The notes beneath the pieces are model-generated. The model made no database searches. It had not been told where the DNA came from and saw only the letters and a list, made by a program, of their open reading frames with translations. Positions 10,450 to 20,147 of a DNA stretch of 64,000 nt are shown one piece after another. The translations under genes and the position numbers were made by a program. This DNA is from Mycolicibacterium novocastrense. Lineage in GTDB: Bacteria > Actinomycetota > Actinomycetes > Mycobacteriales > Mycobacteriaceae. Each line of letters opens with the position of its first letter. The stretch's first letter is position 1. The stretch lies in contig NZ_BCTA01000026.1 of NCBI RefSeq assembly GCF_001570485.1, positions 248,001-312,000 of the forward strand, read 5' to 3'.

Positions 10450-11412
10450 GTGACGCGATGGCATCTCGGGCAGGTCGCGGACTTCACCGTCGCGCAGGAC
10501 GGAGTCGTCGCACGCCGCCAAATGGTCTCGGCCGGAGCCACTGATTTCGACATCGCGCGACTGGTACGCCGCCGCGATTTGATACCGCTCGAGCGCGGTG
10601 TCTACGTCAATCACAGTGGGCGCCTCACCCAGACGCAGCGGCACTGGGCCGCGGTGCTGGCGTTCTGGCCGGCGGCGCTGGCACATGCATCGGCACTGCC
10701 CAATCCGCCACCGACTGTTGTACACATCGCGATCGACTCGTCGCGCAATCTGCGGACGCTGCCGGGCATCGTGCTGCACCGGACGCCCGACTTCGCGCAC
10801 CGTGCCGACCTCTTTCGCAACCCTCCGGCAATTCGAGTGGAGCACGCGCTGATCGACGTGGTCGGCGGCAAGCTCCGGGAGGAGGACGTCGCGGCGGCGT
10901 TCGCAGAATTGGCGCGAGTGTGTGCAACGTGGCGCACCACCCCGCAGCGGATACTGCAGACGTTGGAAACTCGCCGACGTGTCCCGGGGCGGCGCACCGT
11001 GGAGGCGATGCTCACCGACCTTCGCGACGGCGCGTGTTCGGTGCTGGAGCGCGGCTACCTGCTTCGGGTCGAACGAGCGCACGGGTTGCCCAGAGGAAAG
11101 CGGCAGGCGCGCAGCACCGCGACCGGCCGGGCCACCTACCAGGATGTGCGCTACGGGCGCCAAGGGGTCGTCGTCGAGCTCGACGGTCGCGCGTTTCACG
11201 ATTCGCCGCGCGACCGCGACCGCGATGCACTGCGTGATCTCGCGGAGTTGAGCCGGTCGGATCTGGTCACCATTCGGCTTACCTACGGACTGGTCTTCGG
11301 CGATACATGCCGCACCGCCCAGCTGATCGGCGGCGTGCTCAGGCGTCGCGGCTGGACCGGTCGCGTGCGCACGTGCCCGGTATGCGGTCCCGCGGTCGCA
11401 CTAACGGGTTGA
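10450..11412 (+). CDS. AbiEi-like N-terminal / DUF559 (Vsr-like) protein
   Basis: The product is 320 residues from GTG. Residues 1-70 resemble the winged-helix antitoxin domain of AbiEi (VAQDGVVARRQMVSAGAT, then LERGVYVN). The C-terminal third has the DUF559 pattern VVVELDGRAFHDSPRDRDRD of Vsr/PD-(D/E)XK-type endonuclease folds, followed by a short CPVC ending. Such genes are common and patchy in mycobacteria, and their function is not established. No matching toxin gene lies beside it. It is bounded on both sides by near-identical 48-nt repeats and separates embC from the padR unit, which suggests it was inserted as a cassette. The domain call is good; the role is unknown. Confidence 0.82.
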   Translation: MTRWHLGQVADFTVAQDGVVARRQMVSAGATDFDIARLVRRRDLIPLERGVYVNHSGRLTQTQRHWAAVLAFWPAALAHASALPNPPPTVVHIAIDSSRNLRTLPGIVLHRTPDFAHRADLFRNPPAIRVEHALIDVVGGKLREEDVAAAFAELARVCATWRTTPQRILQTLETRRRVPGRRTVEAMLTDLRDGACSVLERGYLLRVERAHGLPRGKRQARSTATGRATYQDVRYGRQGVVVELDGRAFHDSPRDRDRDALRDLAELSRSDLVTIRLTYGLVFGDTCRTAQLIGGVLRRRGWTGRVRTCPVCGPAVALTG

Positions 11413-11448
11413 TTTCGCGCACCACGTGCGTGCGATCAACCAGCTAAG
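11401..11448. repeat. 48-nt repeat, copy 2, with bidirectional terminator hairpin
   Basis: This copy covers the stop codon of the DUF559 gene and the gap before the end of the convergent embC. GGTTGAT (11407-11413) and ATCAACC (11435-11441) are a perfect inverted repeat enclosing a CGCAC/GTGCG inner stem, so it can fold as a strong hairpin and probably ends transcription from both sides. It is 1064 bp from copy 1, in direct orientation. Confidence 0.72.
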
Positions 11449-11466
11449 GGCAATCGAGCAACAAAG

Positions 11467-14400
11467 TCAGGACAGGCGCAGCGGCGCTGGGCTCCACAAC
11501 CCGCTGCGCGTCGCCGTGCCGAGGTCGAGGCGGGCCTCCGCGGCGTTCGGGTACCACGGAGTGAGCTGCTGCAGTGAGCCCCAGTCCCGGAACCAGTCGT
11601 CCTGCAGATACGTCGGCACCGTCGTGGCCCGCACCAGCAGTTCGGTGATACCGAGCGGCCCGCCACCGAGGTAGTCCATCACCGGCGAGTTCGCCTCTGC
11701 CCCGAAGCGGTCGGGCAGGATCCGCCACTTGGGCACCTCGACGACGCCGTTCTGATGACCGAACGGCCGCTGACAGGGGAACGCCAACCCGACCAGCCAG
11801 TCGAGCAGCACCGGATCCGACGATCCAACGACGTCCTGCAGCGTACGCAACTCCGGGATCCGCGGCGGCGTCACCGCGATCCAATGCTGCGGGTCGAGGT
11901 CGTCGTCGGAGGCCACCAACCGGATCTGGGTGGCCTCGGGCGGTATCGCGGCCAGCGGCGCCCGCAGGTTGCGCCACGCGGGGGAGGCGCCGACGTCGGC
12001 GAACCCGATCGCACCACCCGGCTCGTCGGCGGCGGCCTGCTCGTCGGTCGCCCACTGCACCGTGACCTCACCCGCGTCGAACCGGCCGGCGGCCGAGATG
12101 ACCAGCAGCGGGCCGGCGTCGTCGCGGTCCGGCAGCCGGTACCAGGCCGAGCGCAACTGCGCGGGCTGCTGCGTGCCGGCACGCCAGCTGCCCATCACCG
12201 GCGTGGTGGCCGGATCGAGTTTGTAGGGCAGCCGGGCCCGTGAACCGTTGACACCGGCGGCGGCTGTCGTGCCGCCCTCGGTGCCGCCGTTGCCCGCCTG
12301 GTCGTCTTCGCTGTCGGTGTCGGCGAAGTTGGTGGAGGTGCCCTGCCCGCTCATGGTCTCGTCGGCGGAGACGTCACTGGGAATCCCGTTCGGGTTGAAC
12401 CCTTGTGCGGTGCCGGCGCCGAGTGCCTCACCGACGGGCGTGTCGATCGGCGTCAGCATGCCGACGTTGGGGTCTTCCTCGACGAGCACATCCTGGGCCA
12501 TCCCGCACGTCTTGCCGGTCACGGCTTCGAGGTTGGACCGGCCCACACTCCACGCCGGGTACTGGTCGATCATGGCCAGCGTCAGCGAGAGCACTTCGAA
12601 AACCACCAACAGCCATGTGGCGATGGCCAACGGCGCCTGCAGCATTCGTTGCCAGTGCCGTTGCGGGCCGGGCGGTGACGAGTCGCGCCCGGAGAAGTGG
12701 AACCACGCGGCGGCGAGCAGGGCCAGCACGGCCAGCCCGAGCAGCATCGTCGAGAAGCCGAACTTCCACTCCGGCATGGCATTCGACCACGGCACACCGA
12801 AGTTCGACACGTACCACCAGCCGTTGACGGTGGCGAACGACAGCGCCATCGCGAACAGCACCGCGGCGCCGAACACGGAGCGGTTGCGGCGCGAGCGCAT
12901 CGCCGCGGCGGTGACGGCGACCGCGGCCAGCGCGCCCAGAGAGCCGGCCAGCCCGGCGAACACGCCGAAGTGGTGGGTCCACTTGGTCGGGGTGAACATC
13001 ATCGCCAGAAACGAGATGACCGTGATGCCGATGATGCGGCGGCTGGGTCCCAACGCCGTACCGGGAATCTTGAACTTGCGCAACGACATCGCGACGGCAA
13101 CGGCCAGCGCCAGCAACAGCGTGAGCACCGCGAACCGGCGCGCCACCGAACCGTCGGGGCTCAGCGTGAACAACCGCTCGTAGCGGATGTGCTCGTCGAA
13201 CCAGCTCAGGCTCGGCCCCACCGCGGATTTGAAGGCGCTGGCCTGCAGTTCGGAGGCCAGCGTCTGGTCCCGGAAGATCAGGATGATCGTGACGGTGGCC
13301 GCGGCCAGGATCGGCGCCAGCAGCGCCAGGTAGCCGAATCGCGAGACATGCGCGGCGACAATGGTTTTCAGTGGCCCGACGGCCACCAGCAGCGCGCCCA
13401 CGGCGGCGATGCCCGTCGGGCCGGAGAACAGCGTGAGCGCACCGATGATGATCGCGATCGCCACGGGCAGCAGCCTGCTGGTGGCCACCCCCCGCTCGAC
13501 CGAGCACCAGGTGAGAAGGATGCCCAGCGCGATGATCGGTTCGGGGCGCAGCCCGTTGTTCAGCGGCAGCCAGAACGCCAGGAACAGACCCGCCGCCGTC
13601 CACGCCGCCGCTGGTGTCTGCTTCACCGCGTGGCCAAGGCGCGGGATCACCTCACGGCTGATGACCCACCAGCACGCCAGCGCCATCACCAACGTCGGTA
13701 GCCGCATCCACACGCTGTTCGTGCTGACGTGCGCCCACAACGCCAGCAGGTCGTAGTACCAGCCGAACGGCGCCTCCGGCGTGCCGAACCACCGGTAGTA
13801 GTTCGCCATGTAGCCGGCGTGCTCGGAGACCCGCGCCATCGTCAGGATGTAGCCGTCGTCGGCGGTGTTGGCGCCGACGAAGTGCCACCACACCAGCACC
13901 GCGGTGACGACGCCGTCGAGCGGGCGCAGCGTCCACCACCGCGGGGGCAGGAACCGTCTGACACCGCGGCCGTCGGCGGTGTCGAGAAGGTGAAGGGCGA
14001 CCAGGGCGATGACGGTCATCGCCACCCCGATGATCATCGCCAGCGTCTTGAGCAGCGTCGGCGATGTGCTGTAGCGGGTGTCGAGCGTCGCGGAGAATTC
14101 CAGCCCCGGTGGTGCCGGACCGCTGAGGTCGGTGAAGACGCCGACGATCTGGGGGCGGAAGTCGTAGCCGCCGCGCTCACCGCGCAGCGGTTCGCCGGGG
14201 TCCTCGCTCGGAATCCGTCCCGGGCCCTGAACGAGACCGACGAACTCGCCGGTCACCTTGTCGGCGTGTGCGGTGAACGTCAACCGCTGGCATTGCGGGC
14301 TGAGCACCTGAATCAACGGTGCGCTGACCACCGGGGTGTTGCGCACGATCACCAGCAGGTCGTCGTTGACTCGCTCGATGAGAAGACCGCGGTCGATGGC

Positions 14401-14700
14401 CTTGGGCGCCTGTTTGGGCACGGTCGACAACAGCACCGTGCGGCCCTGATCGCCGGGCCCGGCCAACCCGGCCGCCGCGCGACACGGCACCGAGATCTCG
14501 AGGTCGGTCGCGACGTAGCCGATGAGCGGGGCGTCAACGCTTTGCAGGACGCCGTTCTGCGGCCAGTTCAGCTGGGCGGTCGTCTGCGTGACCGGCATCA
14601 ACGGCGTCGCGATCGCCAGGAGCGCGCCGAGCAACCCGGCGACGATGGCAATGAGGCGCACCGTTCGATGGTTCGACCCGACCCCGGCTTCACCGACCAC
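11467..14700 (-). CDS. embC: Arabinosyltransferase EmbC
   Basis: EmbC extends the arabinan of lipoarabinomannan using decaprenyl-phospho-arabinose. The 1077-residue product starts at GTG 14700, 11 bp after the aftA stop. It shows an N-terminal helix RLIAIVAGLLGALLA, QTTAQLNWPQNG, the Asp pair in NTADDGYILTMARV, the repeated GT-C helices, a Gly/Thr/Asp/Glu-rich linker (TDSEDDQAGNGGTEGG) before the C-terminal carbohydrate-binding domain, and the ending SGLWSPAPLRLS, which parallels the EmbB ending. It closes the aftA-embC transcription unit and is followed by a terminator hairpin. In M. tuberculosis embA follows immediately; here about 2.9 kb of opposite-strand DNA intervenes. Confidence 0.96.
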   Translation of the reverse strand: MVGEAGVGSNHRTVRLIAIVAGLLGALLAIATPLMPVTQTTAQLNWPQNGVLQSVDAPLIGYVATDLEISVPCRAAAGLAGPGDQGRTVLLSTVPKQAPKAIDRGLLIERVNDDLLVIVRNTPVVSAPLIQVLSPQCQRLTFTAHADKVTGEFVGLVQGPGRIPSEDPGEPLRGERGGYDFRPQIVGVFTDLSGPAPPGLEFSATLDTRYSTSPTLLKTLAMIIGVAMTVIALVALHLLDTADGRGVRRFLPPRWWTLRPLDGVVTAVLVWWHFVGANTADDGYILTMARVSEHAGYMANYYRWFGTPEAPFGWYYDLLALWAHVSTNSVWMRLPTLVMALACWWVISREVIPRLGHAVKQTPAAAWTAAGLFLAFWLPLNNGLRPEPIIALGILLTWCSVERGVATSRLLPVAIAIIIGALTLFSGPTGIAAVGALLVAVGPLKTIVAAHVSRFGYLALLAPILAAATVTIILIFRDQTLASELQASAFKSAVGPSLSWFDEHIRYERLFTLSPDGSVARRFAVLTLLLALAVAVAMSLRKFKIPGTALGPSRRIIGITVISFLAMMFTPTKWTHHFGVFAGLAGSLGALAAVAVTAAAMRSRRNRSVFGAAVLFAMALSFATVNGWWYVSNFGVPWSNAMPEWKFGFSTMLLGLAVLALLAAAWFHFSGRDSSPPGPQRHWQRMLQAPLAIATWLLVVFEVLSLTLAMIDQYPAWSVGRSNLEAVTGKTCGMAQDVLVEEDPNVGMLTPIDTPVGEALGAGTAQGFNPNGIPSDVSADETMSGQGTSTNFADTDSEDDQAGNGGTEGGTTAAAGVNGSRARLPYKLDPATTPVMGSWRAGTQQPAQLRSAWYRLPDRDDAGPLLVISAAGRFDAGEVTVQWATDEQAAADEPGGAIGFADVGASPAWRNLRAPLAAIPPEATQIRLVASDDDLDPQHWIAVTPPRIPELRTLQDVVGSSDPVLLDWLVGLAFPCQRPFGHQNGVVEVPKWRILPDRFGAEANSPVMDYLGGGPLGITELLVRATTVPTYLQDDWFRDWGSLQQLTPWYPNAAEARLDLGTATRSGLWSPAPLRLS

Positions 14701-14711
14701 GGCGTTCGATC

Positions 14712-16583
14712 CTAATTGGGCTTGCGGATCGCCAACACGAACGGGCCGATGCTGGAGACCTCGAAGCGGGGGTCGTCGAACAATGTCTCGTCCAGGGCGA
14801 CGTGGTAGCGGCGCACGTTGGGCTGGTTCGGGTAGACGTCGGAGGCCAGGCGCAACGTGTAGGTGTCGTCAGCGCCGCGGCGCATCAGAAACACCGTCGG
14901 CGGCTCCCACGGCAGCGCGTCGAGCGCGTCGATGAACTCATCGGCGTCGGTCAGCGTCGCCCAGCTTTCGATGGCTTCGGCACGCTTCTCGAACTGCGCG
15001 AGCGGATTCGCGTAGTGCGAGGTCAATCCCTGGAAGCCGTAGTAGGGGTAATAGGACAGGAAGCTGTAGTCGGCGGTCAGCACGACGGTCTCGTCGCGCG
15101 GTCGACCGGTCACCTCGGTGATCCTGTCGTCGATCTCGCGGTAGTAGCGCTCGGCACCGGGCGGTCGCCGGTCGGCGCGCTGACCGTATCCGTCGGTGTC
15201 GGTATAGGCGACGACGATGTCGGACCGCAGCACGTCGGGGATGTCCTGGCTGTAGGTGACGGCGCCGATCGCGCCCAGCGTGGTGGCCGCCGCGACGACG
15301 CGTCGCGCGTTCTCGGGTCGCACCCGCGCCGCGACGGCACGCGTGACCTCGATGAAGCCGAAGGCGCCTGCCGCTGTCAGCAGCACGGTCAGCGTCGGGT
15401 TCAGTCGGAACGACAACAGCGTGGTGCCCGCCAGCGTGGTCAGCATCGACAGCAGCGACCAGGCGTAGACGGCGAGCACGGCGATCGCCAGAGCGCCGGC
15501 CCGGGTGGACGAGCGCGCACGCCAGACCAGCCACAGCGTGCCGAGCATGCACAGCGCTCCGAGCAGCGTGAAGTGCAGCATGGGGAACTCCAGTTGCGCG
15601 CCGTCGGTCGGCAGATAGTGCTGCGCGGTTCCCGAGTCGGCGGGCTCACCCCTGGCGGCGGCCAGCAGCCACGGCGCCCAGCCGATCAGCGCGATGGCAC
15701 CCGAGATGACGGCGATGACCACCAGCCGTAGCAGCGGGTCGATCCGTTTGCGCGCGACGGCCAGCAGCACGCCCATGATCGCCAACGTGAACGCGGCGTA
15801 GGCGAACAGCAGTGTGTACGACAGCGCGGCGACGCCGAGGAAGAGCCCGGTGCCGATGACGGCGGGCCAGCCGCCGTTACGCGTCGCCCCGCGCAGACCC
15901 GACCACGCCAGCACGAACACAGGTGGCAGCAGGACGCAGACGATCGCGGCGTAGGGCTCGGCCGGGGAGTACGCCAGCGTGGCCGCGGCGGTGGCGGTGG
16001 TGACGACGAGCGCGTACTCGAAGCGAATCATGGCCGCCCACAACACGAACGCCACCGCGATCGCGACGGTGATCGACGTGATCGCCCACGGTTTGAACAT
16101 CTCCCACGCGGGAGTCCCGGTCAGCGCGGCCAGGCGGCCGCCGATCCAGAACCAGCCCGGCGGGTAGAACGGCGGCAGACCCATGTAGGTCATATCCCGC
16201 AGCGCTGCGCTGTCGGCCAGCCGGGTGAGGTACTCGGTGCGGAACTGCTGATCGACCGAGATGCCGTACAGGTAGAGCCGGGTCGCGCCGAGGGGCATCG
16301 CGAGCGTCACCACCGAGAAGGCGGACAGGAACAGCACCGCCCCGGTCCTCGCGAGCAGTCGGCGACCGCGCCGCCAGATCCATCCGCTGCCCAATAGCCC
16401 GACCAGACAGGCGAACTGGCCCACCGTGGTCAGCGCGTGCAGCTGATTGGACGAGTTGTACGCGGGCCACTCCACCCGCGCGATCGCAGCCAGTGAAACG
16501 ACCGCGACGACGATCGCCACCGCGGCGGCCGCCACCATCTGGCCGGCGACCTTGATCGGCAGGGCCCGTGCGCCGCCTGGCAT
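14712..16583 (-). CDS. aftA: Arabinofuranosyltransferase AftA
   Basis: AftA transfers the first arabinofuranose from decaprenyl-phospho-arabinose to the galactan, priming arabinan synthesis. I took the ATG at 16583, which overlaps the dprE2 stop by one base (TGATG); this gives 623 residues, near the 643 of M. tuberculosis. The product has an N-terminal helix [18 protein letters not shown], ten or more membrane helices, the loop [15 protein letters not shown] with acidic residues typical of this GT-C family, and a periplasmic C-terminal domain from about residue 430 containing DGYGQRAD and [16 protein letters not shown]. It is co-transcribed with dprE1, dprE2 and embC. Confidence 0.94.
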   Translation of the reverse strand: MPGGARALPIKVAGQMVAAAAVAIVVAVVSLAAIARVEWPAYNSSNQLHALTTVGQFACLVGLLGSGWIWRRGRRLLARTGAVLFLSAFSVVTLAMPLGATRLYLYGISVDQQFRTEYLTRLADSAALRDMTYMGLPPFYPPGWFWIGGRLAALTGTPAWEMFKPWAITSITVAIAVAFVLWAAMIRFEYALVVTTATAAATLAYSPAEPYAAIVCVLLPPVFVLAWSGLRGATRNGGWPAVIGTGLFLGVAALSYTLLFAYAAFTLAIMGVLLAVARKRIDPLLRLVVIAVISGAIALIGWAPWLLAAARGEPADSGTAQHYLPTDGAQLEFPMLHFTLLGALCMLGTLWLVWRARSSTRAGALAIAVLAVYAWSLLSMLTTLAGTTLLSFRLNPTLTVLLTAAGAFGFIEVTRAVAARVRPENARRVVAAATTLGAIGAVTYSQDIPDVLRSDIVVAYTDTDGYGQRADRRPPGAERYYREIDDRITEVTGRPRDETVVLTADYSFLSYYPYYGFQGLTSHYANPLAQFEKRAEAIESWATLTDADEFIDALDALPWEPPTVFLMRRGADDTYTLRLASDVYPNQPNVRRYHVALDETLFDDPRFEVSSIGPFVLAIRKPN

Positions 16584-17365
16584 CAGATGGGTAGCTTGCG
16601 GAAGATCGGCCGCGGGATGTGGCGCAACACCATCATCACGTACCGGAACGCTCCCGGCGCCCATACCAGTTCCTTGCCTTTGGCGGCGGCCGTGACGGCC
16701 AGTTCGGCGACGTCTTCCTTGTCGACGGTGAACGGCGCCTCCTTTGCGCCGGTGGCCTTCCAGTGCTCGATGGTGGTCGTGGTGCGGACCTGGCCGGGCC
16801 GGATCACCAGCACGCGAACTCCATGCTCCCGCAACGCCTCTCCCAGGCCGAGGTAGAAACCGTCGAGGCCGGCTTTGGTCGACCCGTACACGAAGTTGGA
16901 CCGCCGCACCCGTTCACCGGCCGCCGAGCTCATCGCGATGATCTGCCCGAAGCCCTGGGCCCGCATCTTTTCGCCGATCAGCACGCCGACCGAAACCGCT
17001 GCGGTGTAGTTGATCTGGGCCACCTGCACGGCCTTGGACTGGTCCTGCCACAGTTCCTCGGCGTTGCCGAGCAGCCCGAAGGCCACGATCGCGACGTCAA
17101 CGTCACCGTCGCTCCAGGCCTTGTCGATCACGGCGCGGTGACCGGCGGTGTCGGTGCCGTCGAAGTCGATCCATTCGACGGACTTGGCCCCCGCGGCCGT
17201 CATTGCGGCGATCGCTTCGTCCTTGCGGGGGTGGTTCGGCAAGTCGGCCAGGATGATGCGGGCGTGCGCGTTGCGCAGGTAGCGCTCGCAGATCGCCAGG
17301 CCGATCTCCGATGTCCCGCCGAGCAGCAGGATGGTCTGGGGGTTACCTACGGCATCAAGAACCAT
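16583..17365 (-). CDS. dprE2: Decaprenylphosphoryl-2-keto-erythro-pentofuranose reductase DprE2
   Basis: DprE2 reduces the 2-keto intermediate made by DprE1 to decaprenyl-phospho-arabinofuranose, the only arabinose donor of mycobacteria. It is a 260-residue short-chain dehydrogenase. The nucleotide-binding motif is [12 protein letters not shown] at residues 13-24. The catalytic region is [21 protein letters not shown], split here as SSAAGERV and [10 protein letters not shown], with Tyr-x3-Lys. The C-terminus ends in the basic hydrophobic stretch [13 protein letters not shown], which may touch the membrane. The ATG directly abuts the dprE1 stop, and the stop overlaps the aftA start, so the three genes form one unit. 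Confidence 0.95.
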   Translation of the reverse strand: MVLDAVGNPQTILLLGGTSEIGLAICERYLRNAHARIILADLPNHPRKDEAIAAMTAAGAKSVEWIDFDGTDTAGHRAVIDKAWSDGDVDVAIVAFGLLGNAEELWQDQSKAVQVAQINYTAAVSVGVLIGEKMRAQGFGQIIAMSSAAGERVRRSNFVYGSTKAGLDGFYLGLGEALREHGVRVLVIRPGQVRTTTTIEHWKATGAKEAPFTVDKEDVAELAVTAAAKGKELVWAPGAFRYVMMVLRHIPRPIFRKLPI

Positions 17366-18766
17366 CTACAGAAGCTCCAAGCGTCGGGCCATGTCGGATG
17401 CGAAGACGCCGTTCGGGTCGGCCTTGCGGCGCACGGCGATCCACTCGTCGATCCGCGGATACATCTTGTGGAACCGCTCGGCGCTGACCCGGGAGTCCTT
17501 CGCGGTGTAGACCCGGCCGCCGAATTCCATGACGCGTTCGTCGAGCTCGTTGAGGAATTCGTTGATTCCGGGCTTGTTCGGGAAGTCCATCGCCACGTTC
17601 CATCCCGCCATCGGGAAGCTCAGCGGCGCGCGGTTACCGGGCCCGAACAGTTTGAACACGTTCAGCGCCGAGTAATGCCCGCGGGTCTGGATCCAGCGGA
17701 TGATGGCCTTGAACTCCTCGAGCGCATCGGGCGGCACCAGAAACTGGTGCTGCGCGAAACCCGCTGGGCCATAAGCGTTGTTCCACCCGCTGACCAGGTC
17801 GAGCATGTGGTAGAACTGCGACAAGTTCATGATCTTGCCGGTGTAGGTTCCGCCGAGGCGGTAGTACACCTCGCCGATCGCCATGAACGAGAGTTTGTTC
17901 ATGGCGCTGACGGGGAAGATGTCGGGCACCGAAAGTAGCTGAGGCGCATCGAATTTCAGCGGGTCCCTGGCCAGCTTCGGCGGCAGCTGATCCAGCGTCG
18001 CGAGGCTGCCGCGGCTGATCGCGGCCCTTCCGAGTTTTGGCGGCGGGCTGATCAGGTCGAACCACGCGCTGGAGTAGGTGTAGCGGTCCTCGCTGCCGTC
18101 GAGGTGCACGGCGATGGTCTCATCCAGGTCGCCGGTGGACACACCGTCGGCGATGAAGTACGCGGTTTCGGTGCGGGTCATCGCGATTCGGGCGCGCACC
18201 ACGATCCCGGTGAGGCCGTTACCGCCGACCGTCGCCCAGAACAGTTCGGCGTCCGGCCCGTCGGGTGCGAGGGTGTGAACCTCGCCGTCGGCCATCAGCA
18301 GGTCCATCGACAGGACGTGATTGCCGAAGCTGCCTGCGCTGTGGTGGTTCTTGCCGTGGATGTCGGAGGCGATCGCCCCGCCGACGGTGACCTGCCGGGT
18401 GCCCGGCAGCACGGGCACCCACAGCCCGAACGGCAACGCCGCCTTCATCAGCTGGTCGAGGCTGACGCCCGCGTCGACGTCGGCCACCGCCGTGTCCGCG
18501 CTGATCGAGTGGATTCTGTGCAGCGCGGTCATGTCCACGACCAGGCCACCGCCGTTGCACGCCTGATCGCCGTAGGAGCGGCCCAGCCCGCGGGCGAGGA
18601 CACCGCGGTGCAGGAACGACGGGCTGGATGCGCCGCGGTCGGCGGTCTCGCGGACCGCACGGGCGATCACGTCGACGTCCGGCGTGGTCAGCACCTGCGC
18701 GACCGACGGTGCCGTGCGGCCGAAGCCGGTCAGGGCACGCGAGGTCGTCGGCAGGTTCTCGGACAT
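17366..18766 (-). CDS. dprE1: Decaprenylphosphoryl-beta-D-ribose 2-oxidase DprE1, Ala at the drug-target Cys position
   Basis: DprE1 is the FAD enzyme that oxidises decaprenyl-phospho-ribose at C2 and works with DprE2. The 466-residue product has the FAD-binding pattern [17 protein letters not shown] and [20 protein letters not shown] in its N-terminal half. The substrate/drug pocket lies in [16 protein letters not shown] and the C-terminus is [11 protein letters not shown]. The M. tuberculosis enzyme has Cys387 in GWNICVDF; here the aligned segment is GWNVAMDF, with Ala392 (codon 17591-17593), and both proteins have exactly 75 residues from this position to the end. Benzothiazinones bind that Cys covalently, so natural resistance is expected. 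A hairpin lies between gtrA and this gene. Confidence 0.97.
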   Translation of the reverse strand: MSENLPTTSRALTGFGRTAPSVAQVLTTPDVDVIARAVRETADRGASSPSFLHRGVLARGLGRSYGDQACNGGGLVVDMTALHRIHSISADTAVADVDAGVSLDQLMKAALPFGLWVPVLPGTRQVTVGGAIASDIHGKNHHSAGSFGNHVLSMDLLMADGEVHTLAPDGPDAELFWATVGGNGLTGIVVRARIAMTRTETAYFIADGVSTGDLDETIAVHLDGSEDRYTYSSAWFDLISPPPKLGRAAISRGSLATLDQLPPKLARDPLKFDAPQLLSVPDIFPVSAMNKLSFMAIGEVYYRLGGTYTGKIMNLSQFYHMLDLVSGWNNAYGPAGFAQHQFLVPPDALEEFKAIIRWIQTRGHYSALNVFKLFGPGNRAPLSFPMAGWNVAMDFPNKPGINEFLNELDERVMEFGGRVYTAKDSRVSAERFHKMYPRIDEWIAVRRKADPNGVFASDMARRLELL

Positions 18767-18842
18767 CGTGACGAGGGTACCGTGCGCTCACCGGCGCCCC
18801 GTCCAGCCGAACACAGGTCCCACGGTCGCGCCCAGTGTGGGG

Positions 18843-18877
18843 TTGTGTCACGCAACCTGGCCGGCGGCGTGACACAA
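18843..18877. terminator. 11-bp perfect hairpin between gtrA and dprE1
   Basis: TTGTGTCACGC (18843-18853) and GCGTGACACAA (18867-18877) are perfect inverted copies around a 13-nt loop. It lies just after the gtrA stop and 77 bp before the dprE1 start on the same strand. It may end or attenuate gtrA transcripts, so dprE1 may have its own promoter in 18767-18842. No T-tract follows on either side. Confidence 0.55.
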
Positions 18878-18900
18878 GTCCACGCTCGCCACACGCCGCG

Positions 18901-19311
18901 TCAGCGCAGCCGGAAGATGACCGCACGCTGGACGACGAAGTTGATCACCGTCGCCGTGCCCTGGGCGATGACGAACGCGACCGGCACCCGCCACGCCTTG
19001 TCGTCCCACGCCATGTACAGCGCGTAGTTGATGCCGACCTGCGCGGCGTAGGTCACCGCGTAGAGCACACACACCGCGACGAACCGCGCGGTGCTTGGCG
19101 GCGCCTGGAAGGTCCACCGGCGGTTGATCAGATACGCCGTGGTGGTGCCCGCGATGAAGCTCAGCGTCTTGGCCACGTTGACGTGTAGACCGGCTGCGAG
19201 CATGGCCACGTACAGACCGAAGTCGACGATCGCCGAGAAACCACCGGTGACGATGAACCGCCAGATCTGAGTGCCCAGGCTCAGGGTGGGCTGCATCGGG
19301 GGCTCGGCCAC
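18901..19311 (-). CDS. GtrA-family membrane protein (Rv3789 type)
   Basis: The protein is 136 residues with four membrane helices: FIVTGGFSAIVDFGLYVAML, TLSFIAGTTTAYLINRRW, the stretch around VAVCVLYAVTYAAQ, and FVIAQGTATVINFV. It ends with the typical basic tail. This is the GtrA family; the mycobacterial member Rv3789 in the same place has been linked to decaprenyl-phospho-arabinose handling and to recruitment of AftA. The position directly upstream of dprE1-dprE2-aftA supports the same job here. The GTG at 19311 is used; an ATG at 19296 is also possible. Confidence 0.88.
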   Translation of the reverse strand: MAEPPMQPTLSLGTQIWRFIVTGGFSAIVDFGLYVAMLAAGLHVNVAKTLSFIAGTTTAYLINRRWTFQAPPSTARFVAVCVLYAVTYAAQVGINYALYMAWDDKAWRVPVAFVIAQGTATVINFVVQRAVIFRLR

Positions 19312-19403
19312 CCGGGCAGCTTACGTGGGCGCGAACTCACCGACACCCGGCGCGCGCGTGAATGCGTCTCCACCTGCAGCCGGCACGTCGCTAGGTTTCA
19401 GGT

Positions 19404-20141
19404 GTGCAAACCCGGTCCGGTGCGGAGATCGTCGTCGACGGTGACGTCGTCTCCAAGCTGCATCGGCCGGGTACCGATCCGCGGGCGTTGACGGTCCGGT
19501 TGGGTATCGCCGCCCGGTCGGACTGCCTGCTCTCACCGTTGTCGGCGGTTCCCGAGCCGGTTGCGGGCCGATGGCGAACCCGGTGGCCGCGCGTGGAAAC
19601 CCTTGCGCTGCAACCGGAGTCGGTGCCATGGGCGCAAGCCGGACAACTGCTGGCCCGACTGCACCGGGAGCCACTGCCGCATCGAGTACCCCCGCACGGC
19701 TGGCCGCAACGCCTGCGGCGGGGCGTCGACGCGCTTCGCGGCGGCGAGCCGACACTGCGCCGCGCCGCGGCCGGCCTTCCCGACGCGGTCTGGCGCGCGG
19801 GTTCTGCCGACCGCCCAACCACACTCGTGCACGGCGACTTCCATTTGGGTCAGCTTGGCCGTCGCGACTCACGGTGGATTCTTCTCGACGTCGACGACCT
19901 GGGTGCCGGCGATCCGGCGTGGGATCTGGCTCGACCGGCCGGATTCTGGGCGGCGGGGCTCATCCCGGACGCCGACTGGACCCGCTTCGTCGACGCCTAC
20001 CGCGCCGCCGGCGGTCCCGCACTGCCCGACGGAGACCCCTGGCCGGTGCTCGACGCGTTCGCGCGCGCGGCCGTCGTACAGGCCGCGGCCCACCATCGCG
20101 ACGACGAACTGCTGATGGCCGCCTGCGCGCGGATGCTCTAG
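19404..20141 (+). CDS. Aminoglycoside-phosphotransferase-fold protein
   Basis: The 245-residue product contains the catalytic loop LVHGDFHLGQLG near residue 140 and the metal-binding segment WILLDVDDLGAGDPAWDLA, as in APH/choline-kinase-fold phosphotransferases. The N-terminal lobe is short and lacks an obvious nucleotide-gripping Lys pattern, so the substrate is unclear; sugars and small metabolites are typical of the family. It starts at GTG 19404 and reads away from gtrA across a 92-bp gap. It ends 6 bp before the convergent zinc-ribbon gene. The family call is solid; the function is unknown. Confidence 0.8.
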   Translation: MQTRSGAEIVVDGDVVSKLHRPGTDPRALTVRLGIAARSDCLLSPLSAVPEPVAGRWRTRWPRVETLALQPESVPWAQAGQLLARLHREPLPHRVPPHGWPQRLRRGVDALRGGEPTLRRAAAGLPDAVWRAGSADRPTTLVHGDFHLGQLGRRDSRWILLDVDDLGAGDPAWDLARPAGFWAAGLIPDADWTRFVDAYRAAGGPALPDGDPWPVLDAFARAAVVQAAAHHRDDELLMAACARML

Positions 20142-20147
20142 TACGCC

